From Psychroserpens algicola (GTDB taxonomy: Bacteria > Bacteroidota > Bacteroidia > Flavobacteriales > Flavobacteriaceae): a DNA stretch of 64,000 bases. The stretch is taken from contig NZ_JACNMJ010000001.1 of the NCBI RefSeq assembly GCF_014526325.1, forward strand, positions 434,001 through 498,000, written 5' to 3'. A program made the position numbers and the translations under genes. Below are positions 42,825-51,746 of the stretch, piece after piece. The first letter of the stretch is position 1, and each line of letters begins with the position of its first letter. The notes beneath the pieces were generated by a model, which searched no databases, was not told the DNA's origin, and worked only from the letters and a program-made list of their open reading frames with translations.

Positions 42825-45014
42825 ATGAAATTACTTTACGCTTTACTTGTTGTCTTATCAGTTTCATTTACTTCGAATGCTCAAATTATTGATATTCCTG
42901 ATGCCAATTTTAAGAATGCTTTAATTTCAATTGGAGTTGATACTAATTCGGATGGGGAAATTTCAATTGCTGAAGCAGAAGCAACCATATATATGGCTAT
43001 TAGTGGGTTGTCAATTGCATCATTAGAAGGAATTGAATACTTTGTGAATTTAGAATATCTGATCTGTGAAAACAACTTATTAACTGAATTGAATCTTGTA
43101 AATAATCCTTTAATAGATGTGCTTTATTGTAATGACAATCAATTGACATCCCTAGATGTAAGTACATTAACTTATATTTCTGAGTTCGATTGTAGCAATA
43201 ATCCTAATTTAACTTCAATAGCATTAGGTCAAGGCTTCGATTACCTGACTATAAATTATACTGGTCTCACTGAAATCGATTTAAATGGGGTTTCTGCGCA
43301 TTATATTAATATTAGGAATAATGCCAATCTAACATATGTTCAATTAGGATATTTAGATTATTATAATTTTCACTCATATACTGTTACCGATAACCCAATA
43401 CTTGAAATTATTTCATTCAAAAATGGTGTTACTCAGTTAAGCGGTATTGATTATGATTCTGGAAGTTATTACATATGTAATAATCCAAGTCTAATTTATG
43501 TTTGTGCAGATGAATCTGAAATAAATGGTTATACCTACACCAATGAAGCTATGGAAGAGGTTATTGTTGAAGGCGTTCAAGATCTTGTGAACAATTGTGG
43601 TTATTCAAATGTTGTTGTTAACTCTTACTGTTCGTTCACTCCAGGAGATGAATATTATACAATTGAAGGCAATACGATTCTAGACCTAGATAATAATAAC
43701 TGTGATATCAACGATCCCATGTTTCCTAATGTAAACTTTGAAATTACTGATGGAAATGAAACCGGGAATTTCATTTCAGACACTTCTGGTGTTTATTTTA
43801 TTCCTGTTGCAGAAGGCATTCATACTTTAACACCTCAGCTTGAAAATTTAGAATACTTTACTGTATCACCTTCAAGTATTACCGTTGATTTCCTTACTGA
43901 TACCAGTCCGTTTACTCAAGATTTTTGTATCACACCAAATGGTATACATCACGATTTGGAAATCGTACTAATTCCTCTTGATGGCGCACGTCCAGGCTTT
44001 GATGCTGATTATAAATTAGTATACAAGAACAAAGGCACAACCACTTTAGATGGAAGTGTCGATTTGACCTTTCAAGATGATGTTATGGATTTAATCTCGA
44101 CCTCTCCTACTGAAGACTTGCAATCTGGAAATACACTCACATGGAATTTTACAGGGTTAGCTCCTTTTGAAAGTCGTGAGATTGAGATCACCATGAACAT
44201 CAATTCACCTATGGAAACACCACCCGTTAATGGTGATGATGTACTGGTTTTTGATACTTCAATTAGTGCTTCGGAAACCGACGAAACTCCTGATGATAAC
44301 AGCTTTACATTGTATCAAACTGTGGTAAATTCATTTGATCCTAACGACAAAACCTGTTTAGAAGGCGGTGTCATTTCTCCAGAAATGGTAGGCGATTATG
44401 TACACTACAGAATTCGTTTTGAAAATACAGGAACAGCTAGTGCCATTAATGTGGTGGTAAAAGATCATATCGATAGAACCAAATTTGATCTGTCAACGCT
44501 CGTTCCTATAGATGCAAGTCATGAGTTTTTTGCTAGAATCGAAGATAATACTTCAGATTATTTTGTAGAATTCATTTTTGAAAACATCAATTTACCATTT
44601 GATGATGCCAACAATGACGGTTATATCGTGTTTAAAATTAAAACACTCGATACTTTAGTCTTAAACGATACTTTTGAAAACGAAGCTGAAATTTATTTCG
44701 ACTTTAATTTTCCAATTATTACAAATGTTGCACAGACGACTGTAAGTACGCTGAGTACAGAAGATTTTGAATTTGAGAATCAAGGGTTGGTCTTATATCC
44801 TAATCCTTCATCAGATATATTACATGTAGAATCAAAGCAGGCTATTGAACAAATCGCCATATATGATAGCTCTGGAAGACTCATACAAAACATCTCATAT
44901 CTTGGTTTTAAAACGAAGGTATCACTTCCAACTGAAGATTTTTCAACAGGTACATATTTTATAAAAGTTCTGGCTGAAGATAGTCAAGCCATCAAAAAAT
45001 TTATTAAGGAATAA
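42825..45014 (+). CDS. T9SS-secreted leucine-rich repeat protein
   Basis: A 729-residue protein with a signal peptide (about 1-20). An LRR-like region (about 25-260: NLEYLICENNLLTELNL, LDVLYCNDNQL-type units) follows, then a beta-sandwich tail including DPNDKTCLEGG (DUF7619-like, about 500-640). The C-terminal sorting domain (about 645-729) shows LVLYPNPSSDILHVE, IAIYDSSGRLIQN and GTYFIKV, the T9SS type A signature. It is exported across the outer membrane and probably anchored on the surface. Function is likely adhesion or binding. Confidence 0.93.
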   Translation: MKLLYALLVVLSVSFTSNAQIIDIPDANFKNALISIGVDTNSDGEISIAEAEATIYMAISGLSIASLEGIEYFVNLEYLICENNLLTELNLVNNPLIDVLYCNDNQLTSLDVSTLTYISEFDCSNNPNLTSIALGQGFDYLTINYTGLTEIDLNGVSAHYINIRNNANLTYVQLGYLDYYNFHSYTVTDNPILEIISFKNGVTQLSGIDYDSGSYYICNNPSLIYVCADESEINGYTYTNEAMEEVIVEGVQDLVNNCGYSNVVVNSYCSFTPGDEYYTIEGNTILDLDNNNCDINDPMFPNVNFEITDGNETGNFISDTSGVYFIPVAEGIHTLTPQLENLEYFTVSPSSITVDFLTDTSPFTQDFCITPNGIHHDLEIVLIPLDGARPGFDADYKLVYKNKGTTTLDGSVDLTFQDDVMDLISTSPTEDLQSGNTLTWNFTGLAPFESREIEITMNINSPMETPPVNGDDVLVFDTSISASETDETPDDNSFTLYQTVVNSFDPNDKTCLEGGVISPEMVGDYVHYRIRFENTGTASAINVVVKDHIDRTKFDLSTLVPIDASHEFFARIEDNTSDYFVEFIFENINLPFDDANNDGYIVFKIKTLDTLVLNDTFENEAEIYFDFNFPIITNVAQTTVSTLSTEDFEFENQGLVLYPNPSSDILHVESKQAIEQIAIYDSSGRLIQNISYLGFKTKVSLPTEDFSTGTYFIKVLAEDSQAIKKFIKE

Positions 45015-45158
45015 TGCAAGTTGTTTGTAGCGACTAATTTTAAATTCGTGCTTACATCACTGGATGTCTTGGGTATGATGAGATTCTGAAATTGAAGATT
45101 CATGACTACTTTATTTTAAAATGAAAGCATATGAATAAACACGTTCAAAATAACACAA

Positions 45159-45491
45159 TTACTTCAGCTCTTTTGATGGGTCCCAAAAAACAGACTCTAA
45201 ATCTTGTATTTGATTGTCAACTACTGTTATGCCTTCACTCTCTAAAAGTTGTTGCATTAAATTAGTCCCTTCAAAATGATGCTTTCCGGTGAGTAACCCC
45301 TTTCTATTAACAACGCGATGCGCTGGCACGTCTTTTCCAACCGATCCGTTCATGGCATAACCAACCATTCTGGCACTACGCTTAGCACCTAAATAATTAG
45401 CTATTGCGCCATAACTGGTTACTTTTCCGTAGGGAATACGTTTAGCAACGTCATAAACTTTATCAAAAAAATTTAAAGTTTCAGGTTTCAT
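45159..45491 (-). CDS. Alkyltransferase-like protein (MGMT family, no active-site Cys)
   Basis: A 110-residue MGMT-fold protein: VYDVAKRIPYGKVTSYGAIANYLG, AVGYAMNGSV-like helix, and DVPAHRVVNRKGLL. The catalytic PCHRV cysteine is replaced by Ala, as in alkyltransferase-like proteins (Atl), which bind alkylated guanine and hand lesions to nucleotide excision repair. Overlaps the LysE gene stop by one base. Confidence 0.9.
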   Translation of the reverse strand: MKPETLNFFDKVYDVAKRIPYGKVTSYGAIANYLGAKRSARMVGYAMNGSVGKDVPAHRVVNRKGLLTGKHHFEGTNLMQQLLESEGITVVDNQIQDLESVFWDPSKELK

Positions 45492-46120
45492 TATAAATCC
45501 ATTAGAATATTAATCAATGTAATTCCTGCAACAATTCCTGTTAAGGCTCCAATCATATAATTCATATTCTTTTGAGAAGTAAACGACTTATTCTTTATTT
45601 TATCAAAAAAGAAAATATACACATAGAGCATAACAAAAGTTCCCATTGCTGCACCAGTAACATAAGAAAGGATGCTTGTTTTTTCAAAATTAAACCATCC
45701 AAATCCAGCAATAGTAATCGTCATATACGCCTGATATGGAATAGGAAATACGTTAATCGCTGATAAAAACATCCCTTGAAAAAAGCGGCTCTGACTACTT
45801 CTTGTATGAGGCTCTATATCTGGTTTTGTAGAGGTTTTTGCAAGCAGTAAAAAATAGATGGTAATCAAAACAAATATTACAAATGCTACACGCTGTAAAA
45901 TAACCACAACATCGGTATGATTATTAAGATAACGTGCAAGCATTGCTGCAATATAAGTTTGTAAAAATACAATTAAGCACACACCGATAGAGAAAATAAT
46001 ACCTCTGTTAGGGCCTTCTTTTAAACTTACTTTTGCAGCTGTCATATTTAATAGTCCGGGAGGTATCACACCAACTAGTGCTATGATAAGTCCGAGAAAA
46101 AAAATAACAGTAATATTCAA
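45491..46120 (-). CDS. LysE-family membrane transporter
   Basis: A 209-residue protein with six hydrophobic segments and a LysE/RhtB-type pattern: FFLGLIIALVGVIPPGLLNMTAAKVSLKEGPNRG, and FLSAINVFPIPYQAYMTITIAGFGWF. Members export amino acids or small molecules. The substrate is not evident. Co-transcribed with the alkyltransferase-like gene downstream and trmB upstream. Confidence 0.85.
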   Translation of the reverse strand: MNITVIFFLGLIIALVGVIPPGLLNMTAAKVSLKEGPNRGIIFSIGVCLIVFLQTYIAAMLARYLNNHTDVVVILQRVAFVIFVLITIYFLLLAKTSTKPDIEPHTRSSQSRFFQGMFLSAINVFPIPYQAYMTITIAGFGWFNFEKTSILSYVTGAAMGTFVMLYVYIFFFDKIKNKSFTSQKNMNYMIGALTGIVAGITLINILMDL

Positions 46121-46122
46121 CT

Positions 46123-46797
46123 TTATTTAATTTTAAACCTAATATACGTAATTGGTTTGTTTTGTTCTAAGTATTGCGACTCATAGTAGGTTTGAATGCT
46201 CGTGACTTCTTCAGGGCTGCCTTCTTGTTTATACACATTATGATTAGCGTAAAGGACTTCATGACCTTCACCATGTAACAAGCCAAGTGTATAGCCATGC
46301 ATAAACTCGCTATCTGTTTTTAAATTAACAACACCATCTGGTTTTAAAATGGTTTTATAGCGTTTTAAAAAGTCTGAATTGGTCATTCTATGCTTGGTTC
46401 TCTTGTATTTAATCTGAGGATCTGGAAATGTAATCCAGATTTCATCAACTTCATTTTGGGCAAAAGCATAATCGACAAGTTCGATTTGTGTTCGTAAAAA
46501 AGCAGCATTTGATATGTCATTTTCAATAGCTGTTTTAGCACCTCTCCAAAAACGTGCTCCTTTGATATCGATACCTATAAAGTTTTTCTGCGGAAACTTC
46601 TTTGCTAATTCCACAGTATATTCGCCACGACCACAACCTAACTCTAAGACTAGAGGATTATTATTTTTAAACACTGAAGTATTCCATTGTCCTTTTAATT
46701 CATATTCTGAATTGACCAAGTCTTCTCTTTTAGGCTGATATACGTTACTAAACGTCTCGTTTTCTTTAAATCGCTTAAGTTTGTTTTTACTTCCCAC
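46123..46797 (-). CDS. trmB: tRNA (guanine-46-N7)-methyltransferase
   Basis: A 224-residue protein with the SAM site LVLELGCGRGEYTVELAKKF, NFIGIDIKGARFWRG, and the TrmB motif WITFPDPQIKYKRTKHRM. It methylates G46 in the variable loop of tRNA. It starts 47 bp or more from the divergent glycosyltransferase gene and is 2 bp from the LysE gene. Confidence 0.95.
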   Translation of the reverse strand: MGSKNKLKRFKENETFSNVYQPKREDLVNSEYELKGQWNTSVFKNNNPLVLELGCGRGEYTVELAKKFPQKNFIGIDIKGARFWRGAKTAIENDISNAAFLRTQIELVDYAFAQNEVDEIWITFPDPQIKYKRTKHRMTNSDFLKRYKTILKPDGVVNLKTDSEFMHGYTLGLLHGEGHEVLYANHNVYKQEGSPEEVTSIQTYYESQYLEQNKPITYIRFKIK

Positions 46798-46903
46798 TTT
46801 AAAAAATTAACAATTTCTTATTTTTACTAATCAAGCCGTAAAATTAAGGAAACATTTTAAGCTTTAACTTTGTTTTTAAAATAGACTTTAAAAATACACG
46901 ACA

Positions 46904-47965
46904 CTGAAAGACATCAAGCCTAACAAACGAATACTTATTGCGCCTCTAAATTGGGGCTTAGGTCATGCTACACGATGTATTCCTATAATAAATGCACTAA
47001 TAGCGCATCAATTTGAACCCGTTATTGCTAGTGATGGTATTGCATTATCGTTATTAAAAAAAGAATTTCCGCAGTTAGAATCTTACGAATTACCATCCTA
47101 TCACATTACTTACCCTAAAAAAGGGGAGCACTTTAAATTAAAAATGCTCAAAAGCTCTCCTAAAATGATGAAAGCCATCAAAGCCGAAAAAAAGATGGTG
47201 GCGACCATCATTGGAACTCATAACATTAACGGTATCATATCAGATAACCGATTAGGTGTTTATAATAAAAACTTACCTTGTGTATTTATCACACATCAAC
47301 TTCAGGTTTTAAGCGGAAATACAACTTGGCTTAGCACAAAGTTGCATCAAAAAATAATAAAACGCTTTCAGGAGTGTTGGGTTCCTGATAATCTTGGCGA
47401 TGCTAATTTGAGCGGCAAATTAGGTCATACTCATATGTATGAAATGCCAATTAAATTTATAGGCCCTTTAAGTCGTTTTACAAAATCTGATGTTCCTGCA
47501 ACTTATGACGTCATGGTATTACTTTCGGGTCCAGAACCGCAACGTTCGCTATTGGAAGAAAAGCTTATGTCAGAATTTCTAAAGTTTAAAGGCAAGGTCA
47601 TTTTTGTGAGAGGTGTGGTAGAAAATGATTGTCATAGCTATAAAAAAGGTAATCTCTCTGTTTACAACTACATGACCAGTTCACAATTAGAAACGGCCAT
47701 AAATGAAAGTGCTTTAGTCGTCTCGCGATCAGGATATACTACGATTATGGATTTAGCCAAATTAAATAAAAAGGCCTTTTTTATTCCTACTCCTGGTCAA
47801 TTTGAGCAAGAATACCTCGCCAAACGTTTAACGAATTTAGGCTATGTACCTAGTTGTACTCAGGATGAATTTAGAATCGAAATGCTCGAAACTGCTTCTA
47901 CCTATAAAGGTTTGAGTGTCATGGACTATGAAGTAAATTATAATAAGTTATTCGGCCTTTTCTAG
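46904..47965 (+). CDS. Glycosyltransferase-like protein (MurG-type fold), non-canonical start
   Basis: The first ATG (47144) cuts off 80 conserved-looking residues. Translating upstream in frame gives KRILIAPLNWGLGHATRCI and further family-like sequence, open back to a TAA at 46889. No ATG, GTG or TTG lies in frame; a CTG at 46904 is the best candidate. The whole protein would be about 353 residues with glycine-rich GLGHATR near the N-terminus and VSRSGYTTIMDLAKLNKKAFFIPTPGQFEQ in the donor-binding half, as in MurG-like transferases. A -7 box TAACTTTG lies at 46865-46872. Its end overlaps the convergent kinase gene by 18 bp. Confidence 0.8.
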   Translation: MKDIKPNKRILIAPLNWGLGHATRCIPIINALIAHQFEPVIASDGIALSLLKKEFPQLESYELPSYHITYPKKGEHFKLKMLKSSPKMMKAIKAEKKMVATIIGTHNINGIISDNRLGVYNKNLPCVFITHQLQVLSGNTTWLSTKLHQKIIKRFQECWVPDNLGDANLSGKLGHTHMYEMPIKFIGPLSRFTKSDVPATYDVMVLLSGPEPQRSLLEEKLMSEFLKFKGKVIFVRGVVENDCHSYKKGNLSVYNYMTSSQLETAINESALVVSRSGYTTIMDLAKLNKKAFFIPTPGQFEQEYLAKRLTNLGYVPSCTQDEFRIEMLETASTYKGLSVMDYEVNYNKLFGLF

Positions 47966-48991
47966 AGTAAAAGAAAACTCACTTCCAACATTTAATTCAC
48001 TTTCAATATAAATTTTTTCGTCGTGAGCTTCAATTATATGTTTTACTATTGCCAATCCGAGTCCCGAACCACCTTCTTTTCTTGAACCACTTTTATCAAC
48101 TCTAAAAAACCGTTCAAATAAACGCGGAATATTTACTTCAGAAATTCCTTCACCATTATCAGTTACTCTAACTATAACTTTATTTTTTATAAGGTTCTCA
48201 ATGCTAATTTCGGTAGTTCCTTTTTCCTCTCCATATTTTATAGAGTTCACAATAAGATTTGTTAAAACCTGCTGGATACGCTCTTTATCAGCCATTACCA
48301 TTATAGGCTCATTATAATCCATATCAAACATTAATGATATCTTCTTTTTTGAGGCTTTCATTTCGAGCAAATCAAAAACACTTTCCACCAATTCAATAAT
48401 ATCAAATTTTTCGATGTTGAGTCGTAAATCACCAACTTCTAGTTTGGTAATCATATCTAAATCCTTGACTATGTAAATGAGGCGTTCTAAGCCTTTATTT
48501 GCTCTGTGCAAATATTTCTCACTAACTTTTTTATCATCAATAGCACCATCAATTAGTGTTAGCAAATAGCCTTGAACGGTAAATAAAGGTGTTTTAAGTT
48601 CGTGAGACACGTTGCCTAAAAACTCCTTTCTATACTCTTCCCTTACTTTAAGAGTTTCAATTTCTAACTTTTTATTCTTGGCGTATTTATCGATCTCTTC
48701 AGTTAAGGTCGCCATATCTGTAGTAATTGGCTGCTTGCGTAAGGATGTTGATTCGAGAAGGGTTAAATCATCATATATTTTTTTTACCCTTCTGTAGATA
48801 AATCGTTCGACACGATACTGGATAACAATAAAAGACAATAGATACGTAAATACTGCAAAAGACACCAGATATAAAATATCTACTGAGTGCAATAAATATA
48901 AAAAAACACTCGATAAGAGCGTTAAAAAAATCGTGATATATAAGGACGTTTTAAAAGCGAACTTATATGTTTTTTTTAATTTATTTTGCAT
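47948..48991 (-). CDS. PhoR-like sensor histidine kinase
   Basis: A 347-residue kinase with two N-terminal membrane helices (about 14-34 and 38-58) and almost no periplasmic loop, a short linker, a HisKA domain with phosphoacceptor His130 (FLGNVSHELKTPLFTVQGY), and a HATPase domain (LTNLIVNSIKYG, VTDNGEGI, GSGLGLAIVKHI). The lack of a sensory loop suggests sensing through the membrane or a partner, like PhoR. Its ATG overlaps the regulator stop by one base. Confidence 0.95.
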   Translation of the reverse strand: MQNKLKKTYKFAFKTSLYITIFLTLLSSVFLYLLHSVDILYLVSFAVFTYLLSFIVIQYRVERFIYRRVKKIYDDLTLLESTSLRKQPITTDMATLTEEIDKYAKNKKLEIETLKVREEYRKEFLGNVSHELKTPLFTVQGYLLTLIDGAIDDKKVSEKYLHRANKGLERLIYIVKDLDMITKLEVGDLRLNIEKFDIIELVESVFDLLEMKASKKKISLMFDMDYNEPIMVMADKERIQQVLTNLIVNSIKYGEEKGTTEISIENLIKNKVIVRVTDNGEGISEVNIPRLFERFFRVDKSGSRKEGGSGLGLAIVKHIIEAHDEKIYIESELNVGSEFSFTLEKAE

Positions 48992-49674
48992 TAGTCGACA
49001 AACTTATACCCAACACCTTTTATGGTTTTAAATTTTTTGTCTCCAATTTTTTCACGAAGTTTTCTGATATGAACGTCAATTGTACGGCCTCCTACAACCA
49101 CCTCATTACCCCAAACTTTGTCAAGAATTTCTTCACGTTTAAAAACTTTATTGGGTTTTGTTGCTAACAAAGATAATAATTCAAACTCTTTTCTAGGTAA
49201 AACCAGTTCTTCACCTTTAATCGTAATTTTGTATTCTTCTCTGTTGATGGTTAAATTTCCTATTTTTAAAATATCCTCAGCTTTTTCTTCATCTTTTAAA
49301 CGTCGGAGTAAAGCTTTAACTTTACTTACTAAGACTTTAGGCTTAATAGGTTTGGTTATATAATCATCAGCACCAGCATCAAAACCTGCCATTTGCGAGT
49401 AATCTTCACCTCTGGCTGTTAAAAATGTAATTATGGTCTCGCTTAAATCTGGTAGTTTTCTAATTTGTTCACAAGCTTCAATACCGTCCATTTCTGGCAT
49501 CATCACATCAAGAATTATAAGCTGTGGTTTTTCTTTTTTTGCTTTTTTAACGGCTTCTACTCCATTTTCTGCTGTAACAATCTGGTAGCCTTCAGATGAT
49601 AAATTATATCCAACAATCTCTAAGATATCTGGCTCGTCATCGACCAACAAAATTTTTATATCCCTTTTTTTCAT
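48991..49674 (-). CDS. PhoB/OmpR-type response regulator
   Basis: A 227-residue protein: receiver with Asp12-Asp13, phosphoacceptor Asp56 (LIILDVMMP), Thr in FLTARGED and Lys in YITKPIKP; then an OmpR winged-helix (about 130-227) with VGGRTIDVHIRKLREKIGDKKFKTIKGVGYKFV. Cognate regulator of the downstream kinase. The regulator-kinase order suggests phosphate or stress control. Upstream, 49675-49917 is a divergent intergenic region. Confidence 0.95.
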   Translation of the reverse strand: MKKRDIKILLVDDEPDILEIVGYNLSSEGYQIVTAENGVEAVKKAKKEKPQLIILDVMMPEMDGIEACEQIRKLPDLSETIITFLTARGEDYSQMAGFDAGADDYITKPIKPKVLVSKVKALLRRLKDEEKAEDILKIGNLTINREEYKITIKGEELVLPRKEFELLSLLATKPNKVFKREEILDKVWGNEVVVGGRTIDVHIRKLREKIGDKKFKTIKGVGYKFVD

Positions 49675-49873
49675 TATTTATTTTTTGAAAAACTTAGTGA
49701 TGTAAAGATAGGATTAATAACAAAAACTTACACTACGGTTCAAATTGATAACGTTATGTTAACTTAATACTTTACAACTACTATTGTTTTTGAGAGACCT
49801 ATCATACAATGTTATTTAATTGTAAATTACCATTTTATTAACCAAAATATTCTTTAAAACTGTAAAAACTGAG

Positions 49874-49881
49874 TATATTTG
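49874..49881 (+). promoter_or_regulatory. -7 promoter box of the T9SS-cargo gene
   Basis: TATATTTG matches TAnnTTTG exactly and stands 36 bp ahead of the ATG at 49918. The -33 region is only T-rich, so strength is uncertain. Confidence 0.6.
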
Positions 49882-49917
49882 TATGCTTATTTTTAAAACA
49901 TTTAAAACTAAATAATT

Positions 49918-51669
49918 ATGAAAAAACTTTACTTTTTATGTTTAACTGCTTTAATTGGTTTGACTTCGTTTGGTCAAACAACATTATACCAAGAAAGCTT
50001 TGAAACAGACACAAATGGAACTAATTACACTACTTCTGTAGCAGAATTTTCTGATGGCGCTGGAGATTTCTTTTTAAGAACTGACGGTTCTGACATCGGA
50101 TCTTTTTATGAAGTTTCTGGTACCGACGGTACTTTTTTCTTCGCAGGACAAGATTTAGATGGTGAAGGTGCTACGTTACCTTTATCGTTATCAACTATTG
50201 CCATTGACGTAACAGGATTATCAGATGTTGATTTTGCCATTTTACTTGCTGAAGATGATGACGGAACAAATCAAGATTGGGATGAAGCAGATTATATGCA
50301 TATCTTCTATTCTATTGATGGTGGTGCTGAACAAAACTTACTTTGGATAGAAAGCGAAGCTGCTGGTTCGAATAGTGCTCCTAGAATTGATGCTGATTTT
50401 GATGGTGTTGGTGAAGGTGCTGAAATTACTTCTGCATTTACTGAATATGTTCAAAATATTTCACTTTCAGGAAACTCTTCAATCGTATTTAGAATTGAAA
50501 TGAGTCTAAATTCTGGTGATGAAGATATCGCCATTGATAACATTAGAGTAGTTGATGGTTTTGTAGCAACGCCAAGTATTACAATTACTTCTCCTGCTGG
50601 AGGACAAGAGTTTGCTCCAGGAACAACATCTGTTGATGTTGAATTTACTACAGCTAACTTAGCAGGTGGTGAAAGCGTAGATATTACAGTTAATGGTACA
50701 ACAACAAACAATGTTACAAGTCCTTTTTCTGTAGCAACTGTAGATGGTCAAACTTATGATATTACTGTAGAATTAGTAAATGGTGGCTTAATTGATTCTG
50801 ATATGGTATCATTTAGCGTATTAGCGTCTAACACTGTTTCGAATATCGCTGAGCTAAGAGCTGGTACTATCGGACAAGCTTATGAATTAACTGGTGAAGC
50901 AATTATATCATACATCGTTACAGATAATAACAGAAATCAAAAGTACATTCAAGATGCTACTGGAGGTATTTTAATTGATGATCCTTCTGGTACTTTAGCA
51001 ACAGCATTAAGCATTGGTGATGGTATTACAGGCCTTCAAGGACAATTAGGAGAATTCTCTGGAGTATTACAATTTATTCCTGTTGCCGATTTAGCTGGTC
51101 CTTCATCTACAGGAAACACAATTACACCTGAAGTTGTAAGTGTATCTCAATTTTTAGCAGCTGGTGAAACTTATGAAAGTGAGTTGATTCAAATTACAAA
51201 CGTAACTTTTGAAGATACTGGTGTATTTGAAAATAATACAAACTACAATATTGCAGATGGTGCAGATGTTACTATTGCCAGAGTTTCTTTTGCAGATGAA
51301 AATTTAGTTGGTGCAAATATTCCAACGACAACATCTTCTGTAATTGGTTTAGGTGCTGAATTTAACGGTGTATACCAAATTTTACCTCGTTATGTTGATG
51401 ACGTAGCTGGTGCTTCACTTTCAATTGATGAAGTAAATGGTACGTCGTTCTCTGTGTATCCTAACCCAACTTCAACTGGATTTGTAAACATTACAAGTGC
51501 AAACAGCGATGCTATTTCAGTTTCTGTTTATGACATCTTAGGAAAGCAAGTCATTAGCAGTACGTTATCGGATAACCGTTTAAATGTATCTGAATTACAA
51601 ACAGGAGTTTACATCTTAAAAATTTCTCAAAATAACGCATCGGTTACTAAAAAATTAGTGATCAAATAA
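49918..51669 (+). CDS. T9SS-secreted protein with DUF5689-like domain
   Basis: A 583-residue protein with a signal peptide (MKKLYFLCLTALIGLTSFGQ). Residues 25-215 form a jelly-roll-like beta domain (LYQESFETD, VDFAILLAEDDDG, IAIDNIRVVDG). A second Ig-like unit (about 220-300) and an OB-like DUF5689-type domain (about 305-500; IAELRAGTIGQAYELTGEAIISYIV) follow. The C-terminal sorting domain (FSVYPNPTSTGFVNIT, SVYDILGKQVISST, GVYILKIS) marks it as T9SS cargo. Such proteins often travel with surface nucleases; no nuclease motif is seen here. Confidence 0.92.
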   Translation: MKKLYFLCLTALIGLTSFGQTTLYQESFETDTNGTNYTTSVAEFSDGAGDFFLRTDGSDIGSFYEVSGTDGTFFFAGQDLDGEGATLPLSLSTIAIDVTGLSDVDFAILLAEDDDGTNQDWDEADYMHIFYSIDGGAEQNLLWIESEAAGSNSAPRIDADFDGVGEGAEITSAFTEYVQNISLSGNSSIVFRIEMSLNSGDEDIAIDNIRVVDGFVATPSITITSPAGGQEFAPGTTSVDVEFTTANLAGGESVDITVNGTTTNNVTSPFSVATVDGQTYDITVELVNGGLIDSDMVSFSVLASNTVSNIAELRAGTIGQAYELTGEAIISYIVTDNNRNQKYIQDATGGILIDDPSGTLATALSIGDGITGLQGQLGEFSGVLQFIPVADLAGPSSTGNTITPEVVSVSQFLAAGETYESELIQITNVTFEDTGVFENNTNYNIADGADVTIARVSFADENLVGANIPTTTSSVIGLGAEFNGVYQILPRYVDDVAGASLSIDEVNGTSFSVYPNPTSTGFVNITSANSDAISVSVYDILGKQVISSTLSDNRLNVSELQTGVYILKISQNNASVTKKLVIK

Positions 51670-51690
51670 TTCGTTATTATAAATTATTAC

Positions 51691-51724
51691 AAAAAGCGTC
51701 TCGATAATCATCGGGACGCTTTTT
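51691..51724 (+). terminator. Terminator after the T9SS-cargo gene
   Basis: Stem AAAAAGCGTCTCGAT / ATCGGGACGCTTTTT with a 4-nt loop and trailing T run, 22 bp after the stop. Confidence 0.92.
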
Positions 51725-51746
51725 CTTTTTGCATATTTTTGCTACG

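Noticed and set aside
45076-45155. Further copy of repeat family B
   Set aside because: Only GATGAGATTCTGAAA and a later CGTTCAAAATAACAC are similar; the hairpins do not pair well, so I did not list it as a feature.
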